Positions 36,899 to 44,798 of a stretch of DNA of 57,200 bases are shown one piece after another. Positions within the stretch are counted from its first letter, which is position 1, and each line of letters opens with the position of its first letter. The stretch spans positions 1 through 57,200 of the forward strand of contig CALUIU010000021.1 in NCBI GenBank assembly GCA_944320795.1, given 5' to 3'. Position numbers and translations under genes: made by a program. Origin of the DNA: Candidatus Paraprevotella stercoravium. Lineage in GTDB: Bacteria > Bacteroidota > Bacteroidia > Bacteroidales > Bacteroidaceae. A model generated the notes under the pieces. It did not search any database and was not told the DNA's origin. It was given only the letters and a program-made list of their open reading frames with translations.

Positions 36899-37642
36899 TT
36901 AACGTTTTATGTACTTTTTCCCGTTTTGTATGAAGATTTCTCCTTTCATGATGTTACTCTGTTTTCTTCCTTGCAGGTCATACAAGGTGTTATCTTTTAG
37001 GATAACTATTTGAGGTATGGTTAGTCCGTTTGTTTCCTCCTTAGGAAAGTCAGCTGCCGAGAATATACATTTACCGTAGTCGTAGCAGGCTATTAAACGG
37101 TGAAAATAAATATTTTTGTCTATCAAACCCGTGTTCACGAACTCATCCTTGCTCAGGCCGATACCTTCCACAATATAATAAATGTATTCACCATGGGGGT
37201 GGTCAATTCCGGAATCAATCATCAGCCACTTGCGTATTGTTCTGTCAATCACGATGTAATCTTCTTTTAATACGACATTTATATCGTCAAATGCATCTCC
37301 TTTGTGAAGATTCATGTCCATGACAAGATCTTCTTCTCCGTCCTCATCTATCCGATACACTTTGCCATTATTTTCGTATGCTACAATATATTGGGGATAA
37401 ATAACTTCTGCTATGTTCCGATAATCAACAAGCAACTTTTTACAAACCTTTCCATTTACAATGGAGTCACCGTTCACTGTTATGGTCATATAAGCATCCG
37501 GTATATCTTGTCTTGAATCCCTATATGATAAGGATAGTTTCCACATCCTTCCTTCAGTCAGTACAGATTGATACACCTTTTGGCTGAGAATATTTTCCGT
37601 TGAGAAAAACAGCATTATCGCTAATATCATTATCTTCTTCAT
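36899..37642 (-). CDS. Secreted protein of unknown function, last gene of the sigma-barrel cluster
   Basis: The ATG at 37642 overlaps the stop of the preceding oxidoreductase gene (ATGA), so it is coupled to it; the frame's earlier ATG at 37654 is less likely. The 247-residue product has a signal peptide (MKKIMILAIMLFFSTENILS). The body alternates strands (YMTITVNGDSIVNGKVCKKL, YIVAYENNGKVYRIDEDGEE). The C-terminus, LYDLQGRKQSNIMKGEIFIQ, is the common Bacteroidetes ending found on secreted and surface proteins. I recognise no catalytic domain. Its linkage to the sigma-barrel, radical SAM and oxidoreductase genes makes it a possible substrate or effector of the group; this is inference. Confidence 0.75.
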   Translation of the reverse strand: MKKIMILAIMLFFSTENILSQKVYQSVLTEGRMWKLSLSYRDSRQDIPDAYMTITVNGDSIVNGKVCKKLLVDYRNIAEVIYPQYIVAYENNGKVYRIDEDGEEDLVMDMNLHKGDAFDDINVVLKEDYIVIDRTIRKWLMIDSGIDHPHGEYIYYIVEGIGLSKDEFVNTGLIDKNIYFHRLIACYDYGKCIFSAADFPKEETNGLTIPQIVILKDNTLYDLQGRKQSNIMKGEIFIQNGKKYIKR

Positions 37643-38676
37643 TTCTTGATACATTTATTGATCTCGTCTATTAAAATATAAGTATTATACATTGAGTGAA
37701 AACCGCTATTTGGAGCGAATAGGCTTCCTCTTTGCGCGACTTCCACAAAGAACTTTATTTCATCAAAATATCCTTGAGTGTATATTTGATTGTTGACGTT
37801 TGTGGGTACAAAGTTATTTCGGGAGAAGAGGGTTTCTGTTAGAGCTCTTTTTCGCATCACCTTTTCTAATGGAATGCCAAAGGCTTGTCCCTGCTTGGGG
37901 ATAAACGTCAATGTTTCCATTTGGTTCAACTCGTATATGCCTCTTTCAGTATTAACGGTCAATGTCTCGTTGGCATTCTGCCAAGAATAGGCGGTGGAAA
38001 GTTCCAATATCCCTGTTACGGATTCATGTTTTAATGTCAACAATAGACTTTCTCCGTTTTTACTATGGATATATTCACAACTGCGAATTTCTGCTTTGCC
38101 GAAGATATAGCATACATAGTCCAGAGGATGGATAAATAGATCTATCAAAGGGTTTCCTTCTGGATAGCCACCTGTCAGATATCTCATGTTGTAGGTAAGT
38201 AATGTTTCTTTTTTAAGTCGTTTAATCAGAATTTTAGTTGCCGGTGCATAGCGCTTTTGCATCCCTGTCACAACAAAACTTTGTTCCAAATCCATTAGCT
38301 GTTGCAACTCTGTTAAGAATGAGCAAGGAGGCTTTTCTATAAAGAGGGCTTTTCTACTTTTCAGTACCTTTTTAGCATTGGAAAAATGAGCAGAAGGATT
38401 GATAGAGATAAAAACGCCTGTTACTTCCTCGTCTGCAAGTATTTCATCAAGAGATGTTGTAATTTGAACTCCTCTCCATGTTTCTTTCACCAATGGCAGT
38501 TTGCTTTCCGATTTGCAGCAGATATATTTCAGATGAACATGAAGATAGTCAAGCACAGGATATAGGTTGTTTGTACTGTGATTACCGATGCCTACAAAAG
38601 CAAATTTACCATCGTAAGTATGTTTTAGTTGATGGAGATTGCGCAGTCGTTTATATTGTTCTATGATTCGTTTCAT
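37639..38676 (-). CDS. Gfo/Idh/MocA-type oxidoreductase
   Basis: I place the start at ATG 38676, which overlaps the stop of the radical SAM gene (ATGA at 38673-38676). A longer frame begins at 38742 but lies inside that gene. The 345-residue protein has a Rossmann start (FAFVGIGNHSTNNLYP), the NP region FISINPSAHF and the family signature EKPP at about residue 116. Downstream is a typical C-terminal alpha/beta domain (RYLTGGYPEGNPLIDLFIHP). These enzymes use NAD(P) to oxidise or reduce sugars and related compounds. The rather divergent nucleotide loop leaves the substrate open. The coupling suggests it acts with the radical SAM protein. Confidence 0.85.
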   Translation of the reverse strand: MKRIIEQYKRLRNLHQLKHTYDGKFAFVGIGNHSTNNLYPVLDYLHVHLKYICCKSESKLPLVKETWRGVQITTSLDEILADEEVTGVFISINPSAHFSNAKKVLKSRKALFIEKPPCSFLTELQQLMDLEQSFVVTGMQKRYAPATKILIKRLKKETLLTYNMRYLTGGYPEGNPLIDLFIHPLDYVCYIFGKAEIRSCEYIHSKNGESLLLTLKHESVTGILELSTAYSWQNANETLTVNTERGIYELNQMETLTFIPKQGQAFGIPLEKVMRKRALTETLFSRNNFVPTNVNNQIYTQGYFDEIKFFVEVAQRGSLFAPNSGFHSMYNTYILIDEINKCIKK

Positions 38677-39731
38677 TTTCTGAAAAATTGTTTGTAAGTA
38701 CACTTTTTGTTTGCCGACCATTGATATTTTCCATAAGTCCATTCAATCAGTCTCTTGGGTAGCACTTTCTCAAAGTTGCGAAGCAGGATAATGTCGTATT
38801 TTCTATGGAAGTTTATCCAGCATTTATTGCATTGATGGGAATATTGGCATTGTAACTTTACTGATTTTCTGGCATTGAATATTTCATCCAAAGATTGCTT
38901 ATGAATATTGCCCAACACAACACTTAAGTTTTGGCATAGCGGTACATTACCATTGGAATGAATGACCAGTTCGCTGAGTATGCTTTGGCAGCGCAAGTGC
39001 AGATCCCCCTTACGCCATTCGTTATAGAGGGCCACAAAATCATAATTTTCATCTGTATCATGGATGTTTACCGGTATTTGTTCTATGTAATTCTCCATCT
39101 CCACAGCCAGCAGGTCTGCGGTAGTGTCGAAGAAGTCCATTGTGCCGTAAATACCTATTCTGATATCTATGTCATATTGTTTTGCCACATTTATTACATA
39201 TTCCATATCTTTGAAAGAATTCCAAGGAGATAGGCAAAACATTAGTGATATGGGCACCTCGTCTTTCAAAGTTTCCACTACTTCAATTACTTTGTCATAG
39301 CCATTACAGCCTCGCATGTGTTGATAGGTCTCCTTATTCCCATCAAGTGATACATACAAGTGTTTGGGACTGTAAGCCTTCACTGCATGGACGACTTTTT
39401 TGGGTGCAAGGCAGTTGGACAACAGTGTATAGCAGGGGTGGTTCTCCTTTAACCATTCCATGATGGTATCGGCTTCCGGGTGAAGCAGAAATTCTCCGCC
39501 TTCCAAGCCAATAACAGTATTCTTTGTTACACATTTGCTCTGCACTATAGCCTTTATGTCTTCCAATGAAAGATGTTCTTCTGGCTTTTTCCAAATTGAA
39601 CAATGCTTGCAGCGTGACTGGCACTGGGTAGTTGCATAAATCATTAACTGACTTAATTTTTTATGATGAGGACGTAGCATATTGTTTACAAACAGTACCC
39701 CATTAAATAGATAATCTTTTACTTTATACAT
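38673..39731 (-). CDS. Radical SAM/SPASM-domain protein
   Basis: The 352-residue protein has the radical SAM cluster motif CQSRCKHC (Cys37, 41, 44), which binds a 4Fe-4S cluster and S-adenosylmethionine. GLEGGEFLLHPE and LYVSLDGNKETYQHMRG are typical of the MoaA/AlbA-like branch. The C-terminal part is SPASM-like, with Cys in LRCQSILSELVIHSNGNVPL, the next Cys just after it, and CQYSHQCNKCW, for extra iron-sulfur clusters. Such proteins modify peptides or small molecules. No precursor peptide gene is obvious beside it. It follows the sigma-barrel gene by 73 bases on the same strand and is coupled to the oxidoreductase gene downstream. Confidence 0.88.
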   Translation of the reverse strand: MYKVKDYLFNGVLFVNNMLRPHHKKLSQLMIYATTQCQSRCKHCSIWKKPEEHLSLEDIKAIVQSKCVTKNTVIGLEGGEFLLHPEADTIMEWLKENHPCYTLLSNCLAPKKVVHAVKAYSPKHLYVSLDGNKETYQHMRGCNGYDKVIEVVETLKDEVPISLMFCLSPWNSFKDMEYVINVAKQYDIDIRIGIYGTMDFFDTTADLLAVEMENYIEQIPVNIHDTDENYDFVALYNEWRKGDLHLRCQSILSELVIHSNGNVPLCQNLSVVLGNIHKQSLDEIFNARKSVKLQCQYSHQCNKCWINFHRKYDIILLRNFEKVLPKRLIEWTYGKYQWSANKKCTYKQFFRK

Positions 39732-39804
39732 CTTAATCGGATTTTTGTTCTATATTTATATAGATTCAATATTCATCCGATAGACTGCGTGAGAATTTAT
39801 TTAA

Positions 39805-41463
39805 TTACCATGTAAACCTGATACCAAATGGTATAGAGAACATTATAGGATGCTCTGTCCAGATAGTATGTGTACTGCTACCGTTAGGGATATGCCAATA
39901 TAATGTCGGTTCAACATATAACGCCCATTTTGATAAAAATTTGTATTGTATTCCGATGCTGAAATCGGTTGTCCATTGCACAGAAGGTGTTATATTCCAG
40001 CTGTCCGTATAGGCAGACATATTGTTTACAATATAGTCGCAGTTCACTTTCCCGTATATAGGAATCTGTAGAGACATGGCAATAGAACTATATGTCGACA
40101 GGTGTTTATAATCTGCTATACGATAAGAGATTCCGAGAGGTATGCCGAGGTAATGTATCTTCTGTTGCTTACCTATATAATAAGATCCGTTACCCATTGT
40201 GCTTTTCGACTTCAAGAGAGAGTATTGCAGACCAATCTCAATACTCCATCTTTCAGCAATGGATTTATTTAAAGATAGATTAAACGTAATAGGACGATCA
40301 TGCTGCTCTTTTTCTATGATTTCGCCTTGGTTGTGGTCGGCAATCTCCATCAGGGTGAGTTTATCTTGTGGAGTTTGGTCATGAACGGTCATGTGCAGAT
40401 AGCGGCTGTAGTCTTCCCAAGTATTTATATTCTCAGGGAACGTCGGACCGTCAATATCTGGGATAAATTTATCGATGGCAATAAGTTGGTAAATATTCTG
40501 AGCCAATGTTGGACCGACGGAACCTGTGGTAAGTATATGCCATTCTGCCGACTTCTTCTTGGTATCATTGAATGCAAATTCATTATCGGATAGTATAAAC
40601 TGTGGTTTTATGCTATCTACATATTCTGTGCTGTCCTGCTTGTATTCCACAATTTCCATGTCAGATATGGGCGTTTCAACTATGGTAGTGTCTAACAGCT
40701 GCGTGGCGTTTTTTTCTTCTTTTTTGTTGGCATTGGAAGGATTTACATTTTTATGTGCAGATATCTGAGCATAAGTTTTTTCTTTTACGATTGAAATATT
40801 TTCCTTATTTGTGATGTTTTTTCGTTCTTTATCGTCTTTTACAATAATTGAAGAGTGCTGTGGTTGCAACGTTTTTTTTCTTAAAATAAAATAGCAAAGA
40901 GGTATAGCCATAATAATAAGCAAGACGATAGCCAAAAGTTGTCCTTTTGCTATTTTTTGGAGCATTGCTTTGGCTCTTGACAATTGGGACGAAGAACTAT
41001 GCGGTTCTATTCCCAAAATTTCTGCAATTTCCTTGTGTGAAAAACCTTCTATGGCATATAATCTTAAAATCTTTCCATATCCATTCGGTAATTCGTTTAC
41101 GAGATTAAGAATGTCTTGTATATTTACAATTGAATCTGCCGAGACGTTCGTATCAACTATTTTTTCTCCTTCATTAATTATTGGGCCGAAACATATTCTG
41201 TTCTTTCTCTCCATATATTTCAATGCCACATTTCTGACAATACTGGTTAGCCACTCGCTGAATCGTTCTGGAGTATTGAGATTCTGCAAGGAGGAAAAGG
41301 CAAGTATAAAAGCATCATGGACGAGGTCTTTTGCTGTTTCCTCATCTTCTTTTGTTATTTTAATACACAGCCCTAACATTTTAGGATAGTACATATTGTA
41401 TAATGTTTCAAGAGCGTGTGAATCTTTTGTCTTCGCCCTTTTTACCAGCGTTTTTAAGTCCAT
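39805..41463 (-). CDS. ECF sigma factor fused to an outer-membrane beta-barrel
   Basis: One uninterrupted 552-residue frame joins parts that normally work in different compartments. Residues 1-85 are sigma region 2 (EETAKDLVHDAFILAFSSLQ). Residues 113-172 are sigma region 4 with its helix-turn-helix (GFSHKEIAEILGIEPHSSSS, LSRAKAMLQK). Residues 175-194 are one transmembrane helix (QLLAIVLLIIMAIPLCYFIL). Residues 195-305 are a polar Lys/Asn/Thr linker fit to cross the periplasm. Residues 306-552 are strand-rich, end in an aromatic (FSIPFGIRFTW) and carry the WALYVEPTLYW strand shared with Bacteroidetes outer-membrane barrels. The topology implied is sigma in the cytoplasm and barrel in the outer membrane. 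Dual-membrane anti-sigma factors are known in Bacteroides; here the sigma itself carries the barrel and no anti-sigma gene is present. Confidence 0.88.
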   Translation of the reverse strand: MDLKTLVKRAKTKDSHALETLYNMYYPKMLGLCIKITKEDEETAKDLVHDAFILAFSSLQNLNTPERFSEWLTSIVRNVALKYMERKNRICFGPIINEGEKIVDTNVSADSIVNIQDILNLVNELPNGYGKILRLYAIEGFSHKEIAEILGIEPHSSSSQLSRAKAMLQKIAKGQLLAIVLLIIMAIPLCYFILRKKTLQPQHSSIIVKDDKERKNITNKENISIVKEKTYAQISAHKNVNPSNANKKEEKNATQLLDTTIVETPISDMEIVEYKQDSTEYVDSIKPQFILSDNEFAFNDTKKKSAEWHILTTGSVGPTLAQNIYQLIAIDKFIPDIDGPTFPENINTWEDYSRYLHMTVHDQTPQDKLTLMEIADHNQGEIIEKEQHDRPITFNLSLNKSIAERWSIEIGLQYSLLKSKSTMGNGSYYIGKQQKIHYLGIPLGISYRIADYKHLSTYSSIAMSLQIPIYGKVNCDYIVNNMSAYTDSWNITPSVQWTTDFSIGIQYKFLSKWALYVEPTLYWHIPNGSSTHTIWTEHPIMFSIPFGIRFTW

Positions 41464-42071
41464 ATATTTTAGAAAGTGACATATTACTTCCCTATTATTA
41501 ATATAGATACTTACAAGGACAAAAAGACTGCACGAATAAAGTATTATAATGTAATTTCGCTATTGTAAGTTTCTTTCTTTATTGTCTTTTGCATTCTTTT
41601 TCTTTAACGGTAGTCGAAGCAAATTCTTATTTGTCAGACATCTTTTTCTGATTGGGTCACTCTTAAAGCCACGTCTACGGATTTATTGACGTATCTATCA
41701 GACCATCTATCAGATGATCGTTTCCAATTTATTTTTATCAAAAGCAGTCTGGTGGCAGACTTATCCATTTCCGGCTGCAAAACAACTGTCTGGTAGAAAA
41801 TGAGGCCACATTTTGGGTGTAATTACCGTCTTCCAGCTTAATAGTAACAAACCATTCGAAATCAGATGTATGGAACAACAACTCAATATTACAGTCGTGC
41901 CCACTCATTTTTTATGCGCTTATATTCCAACGGAAGAGAAATCATGTTTCTTCAGGAATAAATTTTCTAACAATGGTAAATCTCTTTTTCTGCGATGTAC
42001 ATTCTTTTTTATAAAATCAAGCAGATATGCTTCCTTGAACATAAATCGTACAGTAGTTTGTAAAAACAGAT
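41464..42071 (-). other. Region upstream of the sigma-barrel gene with decayed coding traces
   Basis: No intact gene is supported. A poor -7 candidate (TACTTTAT on the minus strand, about 90 bases before the start) is all I see of a promoter. A direct repeat, ATCTATCAGA, occurs twice (41693-41702 and 41705-41714). A 56-codon minus-strand frame (41738-41908, MSGHDCNIELLFHTSDFEWF...) and a second short frame near 41940-42050 look coding-like but match no family I know. Confidence 0.4.
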
Positions 42072-42334
42072 TCATTGGATGAGCATTTTCCGTTCCGCCA
42101 CAAATCTTTTCAATAAGAAGGTTAGAAAATATGGGAAAGTATAGAATTGACCATTAAAACCAATATTTTTATAACACAACTTAATGCCATATTTTACGTC
42201 TGGATATTTGTCCTCTTTTAACAGTTTGTTCAGTGATGCTGTTGCTCTGGTACTATACGGAGCATGTACTTGTAAAAACCCTTTATGAAATCCTCAGAAT
42301 ATCCTTTGGCCCAAAGAAATTCCTTAAAGTTCAT
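42072..42334 (-). pseudogene. Decayed small gene with a frame break
   Basis: Two frames join to give a coherent peptide. The first is MNFKEFLWAKGYSEDFIKGF from ATG 42334. After a -1 step it continues VHAPYSTRATASLNKLLKED and ends near 42072. The step falls at the heptamer GGGTTTT (minus strand, 42275-42281), which is in the right phase for -1 slippage. The peptide of about 85 residues is not recognised. Decay of a mobile or accessory gene is more likely than programmed frameshifting. Confidence 0.45.
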
Positions 42335-42537
42335 GAGTGCATCTCATAATCATTTTTTCACATAATCCGCACTTGTTTTTGCTTCTTATTTCACATAATC
42401 CGTATAATAAATCCTCTATATTTCACATTTTCCTATAGAAAATATGGGAGATTTCTCACCTTTTCCAAGGTGTATTGCTCTCCCAAAAGAGTTTTATTGT
42501 TTTCATCTTCAAGATTATTGTTTAAATACTGTATTAC

Positions 42538-42640
42538 TGTTTTTCAAGAAATGGATGATGCTTTCTTTTCTTCGTATTTTCGTTTTGATATATTGTTGTA
42601 GCTTTTTGAAGGATAGTTCCAAAATCTTCATTTTATAGTT
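42538..42640 (-). pseudogene. Degenerate duplicate of an internal fic segment
   Basis: These roughly 95 bases closely match 42920-43011 inside the intact fic gene, in the same orientation. The shared run includes GATGATGCT, a CTTTTCTTCG run and TTTGATATATTGTTG. The copy has scattered substitutions and an extra T (CGTTTTGATA against CGTTTGATA), so it cannot encode the same peptide. Palindrome copy B lies directly next to it. It points to an old duplication of the fic locus. Confidence 0.8.
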
Positions 42641-42686
42641 CTCTAATTCTTTCCAATCTTTGCAAAATTGGAAAGAATTGGAGACT
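42641..42686. repeat. 45-bp palindrome, copy B
   Basis: Same sequence and orientation as copy A (arms CTCTAATTCTTTCCAAT and ATTGGAAAGAATTGGAG around CTTTGCAAA), with one mismatch in the stem. It ends six bases from the fic stop codon. Confidence 0.85.
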
Positions 42687-42691
42687 TCTTC

Positions 42692-44011
42692 TTATAACTG
42701 GATTACTTTATTGAATTCTGGCCCAGTGATATATCCCTTTTTTACTTTATTTAATGAGATTTCTGCAATAATTCCTCTTTCCATCAATCCTATTAAATCC
42801 GATTTTATGGTAGTAGGGGTTACCTGAAGTCGTATTTGCAGGTCTTTGACTGTGAGGACTTCTTGTGGGGCTTTCTCCAATAATTGGATGATTTCGGCCT
42901 GTCGGGAATTCAGGTTTCCGATTTTCAGGAAACGGGATGATGCTCTCTTTTCTTCGCATTTCCGTTTGATATATTGTTGCAGTTCTTTGAAAGATAATTC
43001 CAGAACTCTCAGATTGTAGGTAATGAAATATCCCATATCATTATGGTCCTGTTCTGTATAGAGAAATGATTTTTCATATGATTTTTTCCCTTTATAGATG
43101 ATTCGGGATATGGAAAGATATTCCATGAGCCAATATCCCTGCCGGAGCATATACCAGTAGAACAAGGCTCGGGCTGTGCGCCCGTTACCGTCTACAAACG
43201 GATGCATATAAGCCAGCATGAAATGAATAATGATGCCTCGAATAATAGGATGAATAAAAACAATGGTCCGCGTTTCATTGAAGAATCGGCAAAGTTCATC
43301 TACAAATTCCGGAATCTCCTCGAAAGAAGGGGGAGTATGAACGATTTCGTGTGTGATACCGTCTTCTACGACCACTTCATTGTTTGTACGGAATCGTCCG
43401 GCGTCCTCTTCCCGTTCAAGCGTCTTTTCTGTCATTAAGGCATGCACTTTCTGGAGCATCTCCCGAGTCAGCGGCTCATTTTTATGTTCCACAATAAAGC
43501 GGATGGTTTGATAATTATTGTAAATCATCTGTTGCGACTTGTCCTTGGGAGTAATTTTCTTACGGAGCATTTCCTTGGCTACTTTTCGAGTGGTTGAGGC
43601 TCCTTCCATCTGACTGGAAGAAATGGCTTCTTCCATTAGAGAGCTGACCAGATACTGTTCCCGGTATTTATCTTGCAGTATGGAATTAGCTCCCCAGGAA
43701 CCGCCAAAATTCATGTCCATTTCATGACACAGACGTTGCATCTTGTTGGTAAGTCCGAAATGGATTCCGTATTTATTCCATGCTGTGGTCTGATGTTTAA
43801 GTCTTTCCAAAACAACATATGTCCAGAGTAGTTTGGGGGAATAGGGGGCTGGTACTTGTTTGTACTTTACCGTATTCCAATATTCGTAGTTGTCGTTAAT
43901 TCCTTCTACAATGGATTTCAATGTTTCCGGTAATGGTTGCTGTAGTGCTTCGAATAATTGTTCCGGTGTGATGTAGGGAGTCTGTTCCATATTCTGTTGC
44001 GTTTTGTTCAT
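42692..44011 (-). CDS. fic: Fic-domain protein with C-terminal winged helix
   Basis: I choose ATG 44011 (MNKTQQNMEQTPYITPEQLF) because the longer frame to 44167 would run through the promoter and palindrome. The 439-residue protein has the complete Fic motif HPFVDGNGRTAR (about 269-280), which transfers AMP from ATP to a target protein. An inhibitory-helix motif of the (S/T)xxxE(G/N) type appears in EAISSSQMEGAST, so activity is probably self-restrained. The last 75 residues form a winged helix (SRQAEIIQLLEKAP...LTVKDLQIRLQVTPTTIKSD) that could bind DNA. The gene is flanked by two copies of the 45-bp palindrome, one in its promoter, so the protein may control its own transcription. Targets are unknown. 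Confidence 0.93.
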   Translation of the reverse strand: MNKTQQNMEQTPYITPEQLFEALQQPLPETLKSIVEGINDNYEYWNTVKYKQVPAPYSPKLLWTYVVLERLKHQTTAWNKYGIHFGLTNKMQRLCHEMDMNFGGSWGANSILQDKYREQYLVSSLMEEAISSSQMEGASTTRKVAKEMLRKKITPKDKSQQMIYNNYQTIRFIVEHKNEPLTREMLQKVHALMTEKTLEREEDAGRFRTNNEVVVEDGITHEIVHTPPSFEEIPEFVDELCRFFNETRTIVFIHPIIRGIIIHFMLAYMHPFVDGNGRTARALFYWYMLRQGYWLMEYLSISRIIYKGKKSYEKSFLYTEQDHNDMGYFITYNLRVLELSFKELQQYIKRKCEEKRASSRFLKIGNLNSRQAEIIQLLEKAPQEVLTVKDLQIRLQVTPTTIKSDLIGLMERGIIAEISLNKVKKGYITGPEFNKVIQL

Positions 44012-44023
44012 TTCAATACATCG

Positions 44024-44055
44024 CAAAAGTATCCAATTCTTTCCAATTTTGCAAA
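44024..44055 (-). promoter_or_regulatory. fic promoter with its -33 element in the palindrome loop
   Basis: On the minus strand, TTTG (44052-44055) lies at the centre of palindrome copy C. A 20-bp spacer follows, and then TACTTTTG (44024-44031), a perfect -7 box. The transcript would start around 44017, only about six bases before the ATG. Anything that binds the palindrome would cover the promoter. Confidence 0.7.
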
Positions 44056-44074
44056 GATTGGAAAGAATTGGATA
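44030..44074. repeat. 45-bp palindrome, copy C
   Basis: Arms TATCCAATTCTTTCCAAT and ATTGGAAAGAATTGGATA pair perfectly around TTTGCAAAG. The off-centre loop shows that its orientation is opposite to copies A and B, so B and C bracket fic as inverted copies. Confidence 0.85.
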
Positions 44075-44181
44075 TTTTATAAACGTTTGTTTTGTGGAAT
44101 AGAATAGGAAAAGATTCCTTATAAATACATAACCTTTATTGTTTTTTGAGCTCCAATGACTGATCATTCCGGTTGAAACTG

Positions 44182-44739
44182 CTGGATGGAGGTAAGGCAG
44201 GTCGCAAGACCGAGTATAGTGCTAAAATCGGTGTCAGCTTGGTGAATGGTTTTACCTACATTGACCATCTCAGCAGGAATACCTACAACGAAGGTTCAGA
44301 CCTGATGCTTCAAATCATGACTTACAAGGAGTGATTTGGATACTACCCACAGGAGGTTCAGGCGGACAAAATATACCTGAACAAGGAAAAACGTAAGCTA
44401 TTCAAGAAATTGGGCATTGCATGTCATTGTCTGTCATTGGGACGTCCAAAGAAGAATCCTGGTCTGGAAGAAGAAAAGCTAAGGCGCAAAGCTTCAGGTG
44501 AGCGCAACGGTGTAGAAGCAACGTTCGGTACTGCCAAACGCGTCTACAGGGCAAACAATATAAGAGCCAAGCTAAGGGAAACGGCTCGGACATGGATTGC
44601 TGCCTGCTTCTTTGTCAAGAATTTGAAGAAGTTCTTGATGGGACTTCTTTGTCTTCTTTTGGAAAAAATCCTCCGATTGCAGCAAATTCACAATACTATT
44701 GGTAATGGTGGCTATCGGGTGAAACCATGTGCAATCTGA
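44182..44739 (+). pseudogene. IS5-type DDE transposase remnant
   Basis: The C-terminal part of a DDE transposase is readable in one frame. It contains LDGGKAGRKTEYSAKIGVSL, ADKIYLNKEKRKLFKKLGI and the conserved end GERNGVEATFGTAKRVYRAN. It is broken by an in-frame TGA at 44332-44334. The N-terminal half, with the first catalytic Asp, is missing, and no terminal inverted repeats are evident. The motif set suits IS5 or IS1182-like elements. The element is dead but shows past transposition next to fic. Confidence 0.82.
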
Positions 44740-44762
44740 GGAGGATGTTGGATAGATTTATT

Positions 44763-44782
44763 TAGTAAAGCCTAATTTACTA
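44763..44782 (-). terminator. Possible terminator behind the barrel gene
   Basis: TAGTAAA (44763-44769) pairs with TTTACTA (44776-44782) around a six-base loop, 17 bases beyond the end of the minus-strand barrel gene. The stem is AT-rich and weak. Confidence 0.4.
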
Positions 44783-44798
44783 TAGAGATTTAGGAGGA

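Noticed and set aside
41693-41714. CRISPR-like repeat
   Set aside because: Only two 10-bp direct repeats with a 2-bp gap; no array, no cas genes.
42641-44074. Invertible phase-variation segment with fic between inverted copies
   Set aside because: Each copy is itself a palindrome and no recombinase gene is nearby; no evidence of inversion in this sequence. Kept only as a repeat family.
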